Assembly: GCF_009827295.1 (NCBI RefSeq)
Contig: NZ_WTYD01000001.1
Coordinates: forward strand, 558,001 to 622,000
Length of the DNA stretch: 64,000 bases
Direction of reading: 5' to 3'
From: Qipengyuania pelagi
GTDB taxonomy: Bacteria; Pseudomonadota; Alphaproteobacteria; Sphingomonadales; Sphingomonadaceae
Under the pieces are notes generated by a model, which saw only the letters and a list, made by a program, of their open reading frames with translations, ran no database searches and was not told the origin of the DNA. Position numbers and translations under genes: made by a program. Positions 47,135 to 56,549 of the stretch are shown one piece after another (position 1 is the first letter of the stretch; every line of letters starts with the position of its first letter).

Positions 47135-47210
47135 TGTGATCTCCTGCGCCCCCGGGAGAGTCGGCGCGAGAGCCGACGCGGCTTGCGCCGGCTCTGTCAG
47201 CCGCGCTGGC

Positions 47211-48101
47211 TTATGCCAGCTCCTTCAGCATCGCATCGAGCGTGGTGCCAAGCTCGCTGGGCGAGGGGCTGACGCGGATGCCCGCATCTTCCATCGCCGC
47301 GATCTTGTCGTCCGCGCCGCCCTGGCCGCCCGAAACGATCGCGCCCGCATGGCCCATGCGGCGGCCCGGAGGCGCCGTGCGGCCCGCGATGAAGCCGACC
47401 ATCGGCTTGTAACGGCCCTTGGCGCGCTGTTCCTTGATGAAGGCAGCCGCCTCTTCTTCCGCGCTGCCGCCGATCTCGCCGATCATGATGATCGACTTGG
47501 TGTCGTCGTCGTCGAGGAAGAGGTCGAGCACGTCGATGAAGTTCGTGCCGTTGACCGGATCGCCGCCGATGCCGACAGCCGTGGTCTGGCCGAGGCCGAC
47601 CATGGTGGTCTGGTGGACGGCTTCGTAGGTCAGCGTACCCGAACGCGAGACCACGCCGACCGAACCCTTCTGGAAGATCGAACCCGGCATGATGCCGATC
47701 TTGCATTCGCCGGGCGTGAGGACGCCGGGGCAGTTCGGACCGATCAGGCGCGACTTGGAGCCCGTGAGCGCGGCCTTGACCTTCACCATGTCGAGAACCG
47801 GAATACCCTCGGTAATGGCTACGATCAGTTCGATTTCCGCATCGATCGCTTCGAGGATCGCGTCGGCGGCGAATGGCGGCGGCACGTAGATGCACGAAGC
47901 GGTCGCGCCGGTTTCGGCCTTGGCTTCCTTGACGGTATCGAATTGCGGCAGGCCGATATGGTCGGTGCCGCCCTTACCCGGCGTCACGCCCGCAACCATC
48001 TGCGTCCCGTAATCGAGCGCCTGCTGCGTGTGGAAAGTGCCGGTGTTGCCGGTCATCCCTTGCGTGATGACCTTGGTGTTCTTGTCTACGAGGATGCTCA
48101 T
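47211..48101 (-). CDS. sucD: Succinate-CoA ligase alpha subunit
   Basis: This 296-residue subunit binds CoA and carries the phosphohistidine. Marks: [57 protein letters not shown], and the phosphorylated His H251 in [13 protein letters not shown]. The alpha subunit needs a beta subunit (SucC), which in most bacteria is encoded directly upstream; here mdh precedes sucD instead, so sucC must lie elsewhere. Confidence 0.97.
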   Translation of the reverse strand: MSILVDKNTKVITQGMTGNTGTFHTQQALDYGTQMVAGVTPGKGGTDHIGLPQFDTVKEAKAETGATASCIYVPPPFAADAILEAIDAEIELIVAITEGIPVLDMVKVKAALTGSKSRLIGPNCPGVLTPGECKIGIMPGSIFQKGSVGVVSRSGTLTYEAVHQTTMVGLGQTTAVGIGGDPVNGTNFIDVLDLFLDDDDTKSIIMIGEIGGSAEEEAAAFIKEQRAKGRYKPMVGFIAGRTAPPGRRMGHAGAIVSGGQGGADDKIAAMEDAGIRVSPSPSELGTTLDAMLKELA

Positions 48102-48114
48102 CCGATTGTCCTTT

Positions 48115-48194
48115 CGTCATCCCAGCGAAAGCTGGGATCGCTATCAGCAATGCCGCACCTCGCGGCACAAGACTCCAGCTGCGCCGGAGTGACG
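48115..48194. repeat. REP doublet between mdh and sucD
   Basis: CGTCATCCCAGC-GAAA-GCTGGGAT (perfect 8-bp stem, 48119-48138) faces ACTCC...GGAGTGACG (48172-48194), with a hairpin TGCCGC/GCGGCA (48151-48167) between. The outer CGTCA and TGACG make the whole an inverted REP pair (REPIN-like) in the 109-nt operon gap. Confidence 0.8.
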
Positions 48195-48210
48195 ATATTT
48201 CGTTCAGGGC

Positions 48211-49185
<975 letters not shown>

Positions 49186-49361
49186 TTATAAAAACGCGGG
49201 ACCCGGCCTGCCTTCGATCGCTCTGTCCGACCTTGGGCCGAAACGGTCGATCGAACCGGCGCGCACCCGCATCCCGCAAAGGCATCACGCTCGGCAATTC
49301 GCCAAGCGACCTAGGCCCGCGAAAACCCGATTGCAACCGATAACGCGCTGGGGCATCAAAC

Positions 49362-49389
49362 TATTTATGCGATTGGTTCGCAATTGCAA
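49362..49389 (-). promoter_or_regulatory. Putative promoter of the mdh-sucDAB-lpdA block
   Basis: On the minus strand, TTGCAA (49389-49384) is followed after 16 nt by TAAATA (49367-49362). The implied leader to mdh is about 185 nt. The rest of the gap 49174-49477 shows only GC-rich sequence with no gene. Confidence 0.5.
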
Positions 49390-49477
49390 TAAGAGCTGGC
49401 GCCGCTAGGGCCGCGCCATTTTCCAACGGCCCCTATCCCTACGCCGATGAGCGCATCGGGTTCCGGCTCGGCGGTCG

Positions 49478-49807
49478 TTAAGGGGTGGTGCGCGCCTCGA
49501 ATCTCTCGCAGAGGCCGTTCGCCAGCCTGCGATCGAGCATCCTGCACACGCCCAGCCACCAGTCGCAATTCGCCCGCTCGCCTGCCAGGAATGCGCGTTC
49601 GGCCCGGTCATGCGCTTCCTGCGCCGCGCGCAGCCCATGCTGCGTGAGGCATTTCAGCGCTGCGGCCAGCAGCATATCCGACTGCGCATCGGGCTCGGGA
49701 AGGGCCGATCCGTTGTCATTATGCGCGCGCCGGTGGAAACCATCCGCGCCGATGCGGACCATGAGGGTTCGCGAAGTGACGATCGGGGCGGCGATGGAAT
49801 ACGGCAT
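49478..49807 (-). CDS. Small hypothetical protein
   Basis: This 109-residue soluble protein has a Met-Pro start (MPYSIAAPIVTSRTLMVRIG), then HNDNGSALPEPDAQSDMLLA, a predicted helix-rich middle (CLTQHGLRAAQEAHDRAERA) and CDWWLGVCRMLDRRLANGLC. I do not recognise a family. The start at 49807 is uncertain: ATG 49762 would remove the first 15 residues, and an upstream frame to 49915 overlaps a low-complexity Arg-rich region that looks non-coding. It is expressed alone upstream of the mdh promoter. Confidence 0.6.
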   Translation of the reverse strand: MPYSIAAPIVTSRTLMVRIGADGFHRRAHNDNGSALPEPDAQSDMLLAAALKCLTQHGLRAAQEAHDRAERAFLAGERANCDWWLGVCRMLDRRLANGLCERFEARTTP

Positions 49808-49939
49808 TTGGATAGGCGACCTCGCTCTGTGGCGAGGTCTCTGTAAGGGGCGGGTCGCTAACCTTCTGTTCCGCGGCAAGGTTTCCAGTGCGTAAAGGTC
49901 TCGGGCCGCTCCCAATTCGCGCCTCTGACCTGCTCCCGG

Positions 49940-51100
49940 TCAGGTGCCGGGCTTGCGGATCCACTGGCCGCTGCGCGCATATTCGGGTTTCACCGTGCCG
50001 CCGCTTGGCAAATTGTCGTCGACCTGCGGCTGTTGCGCTTCGACCGGACCGGACCCGCGTGGCGGAGCGAAAGCCTCGGCGGGGGAGGGCGGCTCCGACA
50101 GGGTGCGGCCGGGGAGGAGAGGGGGCGATATCGTGCGATCCGGTTCGGTCACGAGCGAGGGAACGGCATCGCCCGCGAGGCGTGGCTTGGGCGCGGCCAA
50201 AGGCTCGCCGCCGCGATAGCTCATGGAGAACGCATCGGCGAGGCCCGCGCGCCCTTTCCAGCGATAGAATCGATGCGCCCCGATCGACCCGATCAGGTCG
50301 AGGCTGCTCGCCCAATAGGGATTGACCGCATGGGTGTGGTAATGGGTGGCGGTGCCGACGGGGGCGAACACCTTGCCGGAAAGAGCCTCGAGCGCCACCG
50401 ATTGCGCCACCGCCCAGGGCCGCGCGGCTGGGCGGCGATTGAGGCTGCCGTCGCAGGTAAAGGTGAACTGGCAGCCCGTATGCCGCTCCGACCCCTGAAA
50501 GACCACGCCGCACACACTGTTCGGATAGGCGGGGTGGGCCACACGGTTGAGCACTACCTGAGCCACCGCCTCCTGCCCGGCATGGCTCTCGCTCGCCGCT
50601 TCGTAATAGACCGCCATCGACAGGCATTGCAGCGCACGCGCCTTGTCGATGCCCGATCCTGCCGATTGGAAGGCAGGCGCGGCGGCGGCGCTGGCATCGG
50701 CGGGCAGGCTGCTGGCGGCGAACTGGACCGTCCCCTCCTTGTCACCGGAGACGCGCAATTCGTCGAAATCGAGCGCGAGGCGGGGCGTCTCCTCGAGGTA
50801 ATAGAAGGCGGAACCGGGGAAGCTTTGACCCGGCCGTTCGAACGGCATCGGGGTGGGCGCGGCCTTGCTGCGTTCGAGGCCGAAGGCGCGGGCCGCCAAC
50901 GTGTCCCAGGCGATCGGCTCGGCCAAGGCAGGCACCGCCACTGCGACCAGCAGCGCGCTCACCGCCATGATGCGACGCCGCGAGATCGGTTCGCGGCCCG
51001 TCGCGACAGGCGCCCGATCGTGGGCACGCGCACCCGACCGCCGCCTGCGTGCGCGCGCAGCCGAGCTTCGTGGTCGCCTTCCGGTTTCGAACCCGGTCAT
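49940..51100 (-). CDS. Cell wall hydrolase, SleB-like (Hydrolase_2 family)
   Basis: This 386-residue protein has an Arg-rich cytosolic N-terminus, one membrane helix or signal anchor (MAVSALLVAVAVPALAEP, about 44-61) and a SleB-like domain at about residues 150-275. The domain contains LQCLSMAVYYEAASESHAGQ, AVAQVVLNRVAHPAYPNSVC and TGCQFTFTCDGS, with the catalytic Glu in YYEAASE. Such enzymes cleave peptidoglycan glycan strands. A Pro/Ser-rich tail follows. ATG 51100 has an AAGGA box 8 nt upstream; the GTG at 51124 would be an extra 8-residue start. It is divergent from the cobalamin riboswitch. Confidence 0.82.
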   Translation of the reverse strand: MTGFETGRRPRSSAARARRRRSGARAHDRAPVATGREPISRRRIMAVSALLVAVAVPALAEPIAWDTLAARAFGLERSKAAPTPMPFERPGQSFPGSAFYYLEETPRLALDFDELRVSGDKEGTVQFAASSLPADASAAAAPAFQSAGSGIDKARALQCLSMAVYYEAASESHAGQEAVAQVVLNRVAHPAYPNSVCGVVFQGSERHTGCQFTFTCDGSLNRRPAARPWAVAQSVALEALSGKVFAPVGTATHYHTHAVNPYWASSLDLIGSIGAHRFYRWKGRAGLADAFSMSYRGGEPLAAPKPRLAGDAVPSLVTEPDRTISPPLLPGRTLSEPPSPAEAFAPPRGSGPVEAQQPQVDDNLPSGGTVKPEYARSGQWIRKPGT

Positions 51101-51245
51101 GGAATCGCGCGTGTCCTTCTCCACCGATCCGCCGCCTTAGCAGCGCAAAGCTTGCCTTAGCACTAATGCGTAGGATGCGGCAGAGCCGTTCAAGCCACGC
51201 GCCGCTTGCCACCGGCCCGCACCGCGCCTAAGCGCGCCGCCAGCG

Positions 51246-51410
51246 TCATGGGTGCCGGTTCGCGCCGGCCTAAGAGGGAACGGGGTCAAACGCCCCGGCT
51301 GCCCCCGCAACTGTGACCGGGGAGCGATCCCGCCATAGGCCACTGTATCTTCGGATACGGGAAGGCGGCGGGGAAGCGGTGATCCGGGAGCCAGGAGACC
51401 TGCCCATGCG
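51246..51410 (+). promoter_or_regulatory. Cobalamin (adenosylcobalamin) riboswitch
   Basis: The conserved parts appear in order: GGTGCC, TAAGAGGGAA, CCCCCGCAACTGT, GCCACTG, GGGAAGG, and the closing GGAGCCAGGAGACCTGCC at 51387-51404. These are the B12-box and core elements. It controls the downstream receptor gene, whose ATG is at 51528, leaving about 118 nt for the expression platform. Repression is expected when cobalamin is plentiful. Confidence 0.95.
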
Positions 51411-51527
51411 TGTCGTTCGGCCGCGGGCGGGGTGTACCGATGGCAGACGGGCGAGAGCCGCCTATCCCGATCCTGGGGAAGGCGCTCCCTCCGTAATGAG
51501 CGGCGTTCGTTCATTTTTGGAGGTATC

Positions 51528-53501
51528 ATGTATAAATTCCTGTTTTCCCTGTCTGTTTCCTGCCTGTCCATCGCCGCATCTGCGCAGCAAACGCAGTCCG
51601 AGGCGCAGCCCGATAGAGATGCGGGCGAAGAGGCTCTGGCCGAGATCATCGCCGGGCAGGGCGGCCCTGCCCCCGTGCCGCCGGAACAGCGCCGCGAGAT
51701 CGAATTCGTCGCGCGCGAGGATGGCGGAGCGGATGTGATCACCGTCACCGCGACCGGTTTCTCGCTCGATCCCGACAATACCGGCCAGTCGGTGACCGTG
51801 ATCGGCCGCGACGAAATCGCCGCGATCCAAGGTGCCGACCTCAGCCGCGTCTTTGCGCGCCTGCCCGGCGTAACCTCGGTGCGGAACGGGCCGATCGGCA
51901 GCTTCACCGGCCTGAACGTGCGCGGCGCGGCATCCCAACAGCTGCTGGTGCTGGTCGACGGAGTGCGCGTGGCAGATCAGGCGTCCCCCGGCGGCGGCTT
52001 CGATTTCGGAACCCTGCTCGCCACGAACGTCGCCAGCCTCGACCTGACGCGCGGCGCCAACAGCACGATCTGGGGAGCCGATGCGCTGGGTGGGGTGCTG
52101 AACGTCTCGACCCGCGGCGCGGCAGGTCTCGACGCCTCGCTCGAATATGGCGCGCGCGACACGCTCACCTCGGCCGTCTCGGGTGGGGTCGAGGGGGATC
52201 GCTATTTTGTCGGTCTCAGCGGATCGGCGCTGCGCACGGACGGATTTTCTGCGGCGGCCAATGGGACCGAGAAGGACGGGACGAGACAGTTCGGGCTCGG
52301 CGGCAGCGCCTTCTTCGATGTCACCGATGCAATCGAACTCTTCGCCAATGCCCGCTACGCCGAAAGCGATCTCGACATCGACGGCTTCGCGCCGCCGACT
52401 TTCGCGTTCGGCGATACGCTCGATACGCAGCACACGCGGCAATATTCGGGCGCGGTGGGCGCGACTTATTACGGGCAGAATCTGACCCTGCGCGGGTCCT
52501 ACGGCCTGTCCGATACCGAGCGCGAAAACGCCAATCCGCTGACCGGCCCCAGCTTTTCGAGCGACGGCCATACCGACAGCCTGCAACTGCGCGGCGAATA
52601 TCGCGCGATCGGGGGGCTGACTCTGGCTTTCGGCGGCGAACAATACTGGTCGAGCTATGCGACCGACAGCGATGCCGGGGCGGATGTCTCGATCACCGGC
52701 GGCTATCTCCAGGCCGGTTGGGTGTTCGGCGGGCTTGCTGCCCATGCGGGCGCGCGGGTCGACGATCACGAATTGTTCGGCAGCGCGGTCAGCTTCGGCG
52801 GCGATGTCAGCTATGCGCTCGGCGGTGGCTGGCGCGTGAAGGGCAGTATCGGCGAAGGCTTCAAGGCGCCGACTTTGTTCCAGCTCTTCAGCGATTTCGG
52901 CAACGAGGCTTTGCAGCCCGAACGCAGCACCAGTTACGATCTCGGCATCGCGCTGGGCGACCGCAGTGCGGCGCGCTATTTCGCGGTGACGGGATTCCGG
53001 CGCGATAGCGAGGATCTGATCGGCTTCGCCTCGTGTTTCCAGAACCCCGCCCCGATCTGCGCATCGCGCCCGTTCGGATATTACGAGAACACCGACCGCG
53101 CCCGCGCGCAGGGGATCGAGGTGGAGGGCAGCGCCCTGCTCGGCGAAACCTTCCGCGTCTCCGCCATCTACAGCCTGATCGATACCGAGGACCGGACGAC
53201 CGGCAACGAGTTGGCGCGCCGTCCGCGCCATTCGGCGACGCTCTACGCTGATTACGAAGCGCCGTTCGGGGTGCGGCTCGGCGCCGATCTGCGCCTCGTT
53301 GGCGACAGTTTCGACAATGCGGCGAACAGCGTCAGGCTTGATGGCTATACGCTGGTCGATCTGCGCGCCGCGATGCCTGTCACAGACGCGGTCGAGATAT
53401 TCGGCCGGGTCGAGAATGTGTTCGACGAGGACTACCAGACCGCAGCGGGTTACGCTCAGGCGGGGCGGGGCGCGTTTGTCGGTGTGAGGACGCGGATGTG
53501 A
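51528..53501 (+). CDS. btuB: TonB-dependent cobalamin receptor, BtuB-like
   Basis: This 657-residue outer-membrane receptor imports corrinoids using TonB energy. The signal peptide is residues 1-19 (cleavage ASA/Q). A low-complexity segment precedes the TonB box at about 69-75 (DVITVTA). The plug spans about 75-190 (VIGRDEIAAIQGADLSRVFA, RLPGVTSVRNGPIGSFTGLN), with GANSTIWGADALGGVLNV in the final plug strand. The rest is a 22-strand barrel, including FRVSAIYSLIDTEDRTTGNE. GGAGG lies 6 nt before ATG 51528, which is far better than the upstream start at 51432. The riboswitch supports B12 as substrate. The GTG of the next gene overlaps the stop. Confidence 0.93.
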   Translation: MYKFLFSLSVSCLSIAASAQQTQSEAQPDRDAGEEALAEIIAGQGGPAPVPPEQRREIEFVAREDGGADVITVTATGFSLDPDNTGQSVTVIGRDEIAAIQGADLSRVFARLPGVTSVRNGPIGSFTGLNVRGAASQQLLVLVDGVRVADQASPGGGFDFGTLLATNVASLDLTRGANSTIWGADALGGVLNVSTRGAAGLDASLEYGARDTLTSAVSGGVEGDRYFVGLSGSALRTDGFSAAANGTEKDGTRQFGLGGSAFFDVTDAIELFANARYAESDLDIDGFAPPTFAFGDTLDTQHTRQYSGAVGATYYGQNLTLRGSYGLSDTERENANPLTGPSFSSDGHTDSLQLRGEYRAIGGLTLAFGGEQYWSSYATDSDAGADVSITGGYLQAGWVFGGLAAHAGARVDDHELFGSAVSFGGDVSYALGGGWRVKGSIGEGFKAPTLFQLFSDFGNEALQPERSTSYDLGIALGDRSAARYFAVTGFRRDSEDLIGFASCFQNPAPICASRPFGYYENTDRARAQGIEVEGSALLGETFRVSAIYSLIDTEDRTTGNELARRPRHSATLYADYEAPFGVRLGADLRLVGDSFDNAANSVRLDGYTLVDLRAAMPVTDAVEIFGRVENVFDEDYQTAAGYAQAGRGAFVGVRTRM

Positions 53502-54310
53502 TCCGCCTCGTCGCGGCGGCGGTGCTGGCGCTGGGCGGATGCTCGGCGCCGGAACCGACGCCCGCCCCGGCGCCGAAAACCCGTCCCACCATCGTCAGCC
53601 TCAACCCCTGCGCCGATGCGATCCTCGCCGAGGTTACCGCGCCGGGGCAGTTGCTGGCGATCTCGCATTACAGCAAGGACCCGCGCGCCAGCTCGATGCA
53701 GCCGGGCGATGCGGCCCGATACGAAGCGACCGGCGGCACGGTGGAGGAGGTGCTGGCGCTCGACCCCGATGTGGTGGTCGCGGGCAGTTTCATCGCCCCT
53801 GCCACGCGGGCGGCGCTGGCCGATCTCGGCATCAGGGTCGAGACCGTGGGCAGCGTCGGCAGCGTGGCGGACAGTATCGCCCAGGTCCGCCAGCTCGCGG
53901 CGCTGACTGGCGACAAGGCGGCGGGCGAGGCGCTGGTTGCACGAATCGAGAAGGCCGCGCGGCCTTCCGCAGAAACCCCGGTCGACACCGTCCTCTGGCA
54001 ATCGGGCGGGATCGTGCCGGGAGAGGCCACATTGGTCAGCGAATTGCTTGCCCGCGCGGGGCTTGCCAATGGCGCGGCGAACCGTGGGCTGGGGCAGGCG
54101 GATTATCTCTCGCTCGAAGCGGTCCTCGCCGATCCGCCGGACCTGCTGCTGGTCGCGGGCAGCGAACGGGGGCAGGGCCATCCCGCTCTGGCCGCCCTGC
54201 CGGATACGCGGATCGCGCGGCTCGATCCCAACCTCGTCTATTGCGGCGGGCCGACCATTCCCCGCGCGATGGCGAAACTGCGCGCCCTGCGACAGAGCGT
54301 TGCGTCATGA
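53498..54310 (+). CDS. btuF: ABC transporter substrate-binding protein, BtuF-like (lipoprotein)
   Basis: This 270-residue periplasmic protein starts with GTG 53498 (overlapping the receptor stop by 4 nt, GTGA). It has a lipoprotein signal (MIRLVAAAVLALGGC, Cys15) and the two-domain helical-backbone fold: RPTIVSLNPCADAILAEVTA, EEVLALDPDVVVAGSFI and, in the second domain, EAVLADPPDLLLVAGSERGQ. It should capture corrinoid and deliver it to the FecCD-type permease. As a lipoprotein it would remain anchored to a membrane; in diderm bacteria it may also be partly soluble. Confidence 0.9.
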   Translation: MIRLVAAAVLALGGCSAPEPTPAPAPKTRPTIVSLNPCADAILAEVTAPGQLLAISHYSKDPRASSMQPGDAARYEATGGTVEEVLALDPDVVVAGSFIAPATRAALADLGIRVETVGSVGSVADSIAQVRQLAALTGDKAAGEALVARIEKAARPSAETPVDTVLWQSGGIVPGEATLVSELLARAGLANGAANRGLGQADYLSLEAVLADPPDLLLVAGSERGQGHPALAALPDTRIARLDPNLVYCGGPTIPRAMAKLRALRQSVAS

Positions 54311-55272
54311 CGCGCGCCTCGCTGATCCTTGCCGTACTGCTCGCGATCGCCCTGCCGTTGTCGCTGCTGGCAGGGAGGGTCTGGGTCGATCCGGCGAGCA
54401 CGCCCAACGCCGCCCTGATACTCGCAGAACTGCGCCTGCCGCGCGGCGTGCTCGCGATCGTCATTGGAGCGGGTCTCGGCGCATCGGGCGCGGCGATGCA
54501 GGGCTATCTGCGCAATCCGCTCGCCGATCCGGGCCTGTTCGGGATCGCCCCAGGGGCGGCGCTGGGCGCGGTGGTGGCGTTGTGGTTCGGCTATACGGCG
54601 TCGCCCTGGCTCTTGCCCGCCTTCGCGCTGGTCGGGGCCGGGACCGCGATGGGCCTGTTGGCGCTGATCGCGGGACGCACGGGCGGGATCGCCCTGTTCA
54701 CGCTCGCGGGCCTGATGGTGGCGAGCCTTGCCGGAGCGCTGACCGCGCTTGCAATCAGCCTTGCCCCCAATGCCTTCGCGATGAGCGAGATCGTGTTGTG
54801 GCTAAACGGCGCACTGACCGATCGCGGCTGGCGCGAGGTCTGGATCGCCGCGCCGCTGGTGACGCTCGGCATCGCGGTGCTGTGGCGCGCCGGACCGGCG
54901 CTCGACGCGCTGACTCTGGGCGATGCGGTCGCCCGCTCGCTCGGCGTCGATCCGACACGATTGCTCTGGCTGCTCATCGTCGGCGTGGCCTTGACCGTGG
55001 GCGCGAGCGTGGCGGTGGCGGGGATCATCGGTTTTGTCGGCCTGATCGTGCCACATCTGGTTCGCCCGCTGACCGACCGGCGTCCGTCCTCGCTCTTGTT
55101 GCCGAGCGCATTGGCAGGGGCGCTGCTGGTTCTCGCTGCGGACAGCGTGGTGCGCGTGCTGCCGCTGGTCACCGAATTGCGGCTCGGCATCGCGCTCAGC
55201 CTGCTCGGCGCGCCCTTCTTCCTTGCCCTGCTGCTGCGGATGCGGCGCGGGCTTGCGGGAGCGATGGGATGA
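54307..55272 (+). CDS. btuC: ABC transporter permease, FecCD/BtuC family
   Basis: This 321-residue membrane protein has nine to ten helices. Family marks are RLPRGVLAIVIGAGLGASGA, GYLRNPLADPGLFGIAPGAA, LIALTLGDAVARSLGVDP-like DALTLGDAVARSLGVDPTRL and GIIGFVGLIVPHLVRPL. The last is the coupling helix region that docks the ATPase. It dimerises to form the B12 channel. Start ATG 54307 overlaps the btuF stop by 4 nt. Confidence 0.93.
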   Translation: MTRASLILAVLLAIALPLSLLAGRVWVDPASTPNAALILAELRLPRGVLAIVIGAGLGASGAAMQGYLRNPLADPGLFGIAPGAALGAVVALWFGYTASPWLLPAFALVGAGTAMGLLALIAGRTGGIALFTLAGLMVASLAGALTALAISLAPNAFAMSEIVLWLNGALTDRGWREVWIAAPLVTLGIAVLWRAGPALDALTLGDAVARSLGVDPTRLLWLLIVGVALTVGASVAVAGIIGFVGLIVPHLVRPLTDRRPSSLLLPSALAGALLVLAADSVVRVLPLVTELRLGIALSLLGAPFFLALLLRMRRGLAGAMG

Positions 55273-55994
55273 CCCTTTCGGTGAGGGACGTGTCGCTGGG
55301 TAAGCGCCTGTCCGGCGTCACGCTCGCGCTCGAGCCCGGCAAGGTCACGGCAATCTGCGGACCCAACGGCGCTGGCAAATCTACCCTGCTCGAGGTCATG
55401 GCGGGTCTGCTCAAGCCCAATGCGGGCGAGACGCTGCTGGGCGATCTTCTGCCGGGACGCGACAATCCCCGCGAGCGCGCCCGGCGCATCGGCTATCTGC
55501 CGCAATCACCCGAGATCGCCTGGGACGTGCCAGTGCGGAGCCTGATCGAGCTGGGCCGTATGCCGCACGGCGATCGCGCGAAAGGGCCCGTCGATGCGGC
55601 GATCGACGCGCTGGATTTGCGCCCCTTCGAACAGCGCCGCGTGCTGACCCTGTCCGGCGGCGAGACGGCGCGCGTCCTCCTTGCGCGCATCCTGGCGGGC
55701 GAGCCCGACTGGATTCTCGCCGACGAGCCGCTCGCCGCGCTCGACCTCGCGCATCAGCGGATCATCATGCGCCATCTCGTTAGCGAGGCGCGGCGGGGGC
55801 GCGGCGTGGCCCTGGTGCTGCACGATCTTGCCATCGCGCTGAACCACGCCGATCGCGTGGTCCTGCTGGATCGCGGTGCGATCGTCGCGGACGGTCCGCC
55901 GAGCGAAGCCCTGTCGCGCGAGAGTATCGAGCGAGTCTTCGGCGTGCGGGGCGAATGGGTCGGCCCACCCGGACGGCGCGCCCTTTCCGTCTGA
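55269..55994 (+). CDS. btuD: ABC transporter ATP-binding protein, BtuD/FecE family
   Basis: This 241-residue ATPase powers the BtuCDF importer. Walker A is GPNGAGKST (about residues 32-40), the Q-loop YLPQS is near 76-80, the signature LSGGE near 132, Walker B WILADEP about 152-158, and the switch His lies in LVLHDLAIALN. All catalytic motifs are intact. It starts ATG 55269, overlapping the permease stop by 4 nt, so the four genes form one coupled transcript. Confidence 0.94.
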   Translation: MTLSVRDVSLGKRLSGVTLALEPGKVTAICGPNGAGKSTLLEVMAGLLKPNAGETLLGDLLPGRDNPRERARRIGYLPQSPEIAWDVPVRSLIELGRMPHGDRAKGPVDAAIDALDLRPFEQRRVLTLSGGETARVLLARILAGEPDWILADEPLAALDLAHQRIIMRHLVSEARRGRGVALVLHDLAIALNHADRVVLLDRGAIVADGPPSEALSRESIERVFGVRGEWVGPPGRRALSV

Positions 55995-56042
55995 TTTTCT
56001 TGGCGCTCTGGCACCCGATCGCCTGTCGCGCGTTCGGCGACC

Positions 56043-56342
56043 ATGGCTTCAGACAATACCGCTCGGCGCTGGTTCGCCCTCACCCGCGACCGAATGCCGG
56101 GCCTCGCCCAACAGCGCGGCTGGCCCGTGTTCGAAGATCATTGTTTCCAACGCATCCTGCTTGACAATGCGGTGGGCGAGAAATGGAACAATGAAATTCC
56201 CGCGCCCGCCTATCGCAACGCCCCCGACGACCTGCTCGAACGCGCCATCGCCCTCGGCGAAGCGGCGATCGCCGGGAGCGAGGATCTCGACGATCTCAAC
56301 CGCAATTCGCTCGCCTGGCGCGGCCAAGGCGAGTTAGCCTGA
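56043..56342 (+). CDS. Small hypothetical protein downstream of the B12 operon
   Basis: This 99-residue cytosolic protein has no recognised motif. A basic N-terminus (MASDNTARRWFALTRDRMPG) is followed by WPVFEDHCFQRILLDNAVGE, an Asp/Glu-rich middle and a helical C-terminus. It begins 48 nt after btuD with only a weak ribosome binding site. Some short proteins of similar sequence are labelled GCN5-like acetyltransferase in databases, but I see no acetyl-CoA motif to support that. Confidence 0.55.
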   Translation: MASDNTARRWFALTRDRMPGLAQQRGWPVFEDHCFQRILLDNAVGEKWNNEIPAPAYRNAPDDLLERAIALGEAAIAGSEDLDDLNRNSLAWRGQGELA

Positions 56343-56375
56343 TTTTGTTTTCCGGATGCGGTTCGGCGCCGCTTT

Positions 56376-56465
56376 GAATTGCTTCGCTACGCTCGCAATG
56401 ACGAGAATAGAGGTGGTGTTCCCCCTTCGTCATTGCGAGGAACCGAAGGCGACGCGGCGATCCAG
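56376..56465. repeat. REP-type inverted doublet downstream of the B12 operon
   Basis: CTCGCAATGACGA (56392-56404) and TCGTCATTGCGAG (56427-56439) are perfect 13-bp inverted copies with a 22-nt loop. They are flanked by GCTTCGCTACG and GAACCGAAGGCGACGCGG. This is the CGTCATTGCGAG type of dispersed element common in alphaproteobacteria. It could also act as the 3' border of the preceding transcript. Confidence 0.8.
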
Positions 56466-56495
56466 CTGCGTTACGCGCAAGGCCGACACCAGACG

Positions 56496-56523
56496 AAAAA
56501 AGGGGCGGACCGAAGCCCGCCCC
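56496..56523 (-). terminator. Rho-independent terminator of the M3 peptidase gene
   Basis: Read on the minus strand, GGGGCGG and CCGCCCC form a 7-bp stem (56523-56517 with 56508-56502), followed by TTTTTT. It lies 26 nt beyond the peptidase stop. Confidence 0.85.
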
Positions 56524-56549
56524 TTTCGAGTTTCGTTCGGACGACGCGC

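Noticed and set aside
43100..47272. A 1390-codon open frame on the + strand opposite sucA and sucB
   Set aside because: It is an antisense shadow produced by GC-rich third codon positions. The minus strand encodes the intact sucB and sucA with all catalytic motifs.
51462..53231. A 589-codon minus-strand frame opposite the BtuB-like receptor
   Set aside because: Composition is unlike a protein, it would cover the riboswitch-linked receptor gene, and it has no ribosome binding site.
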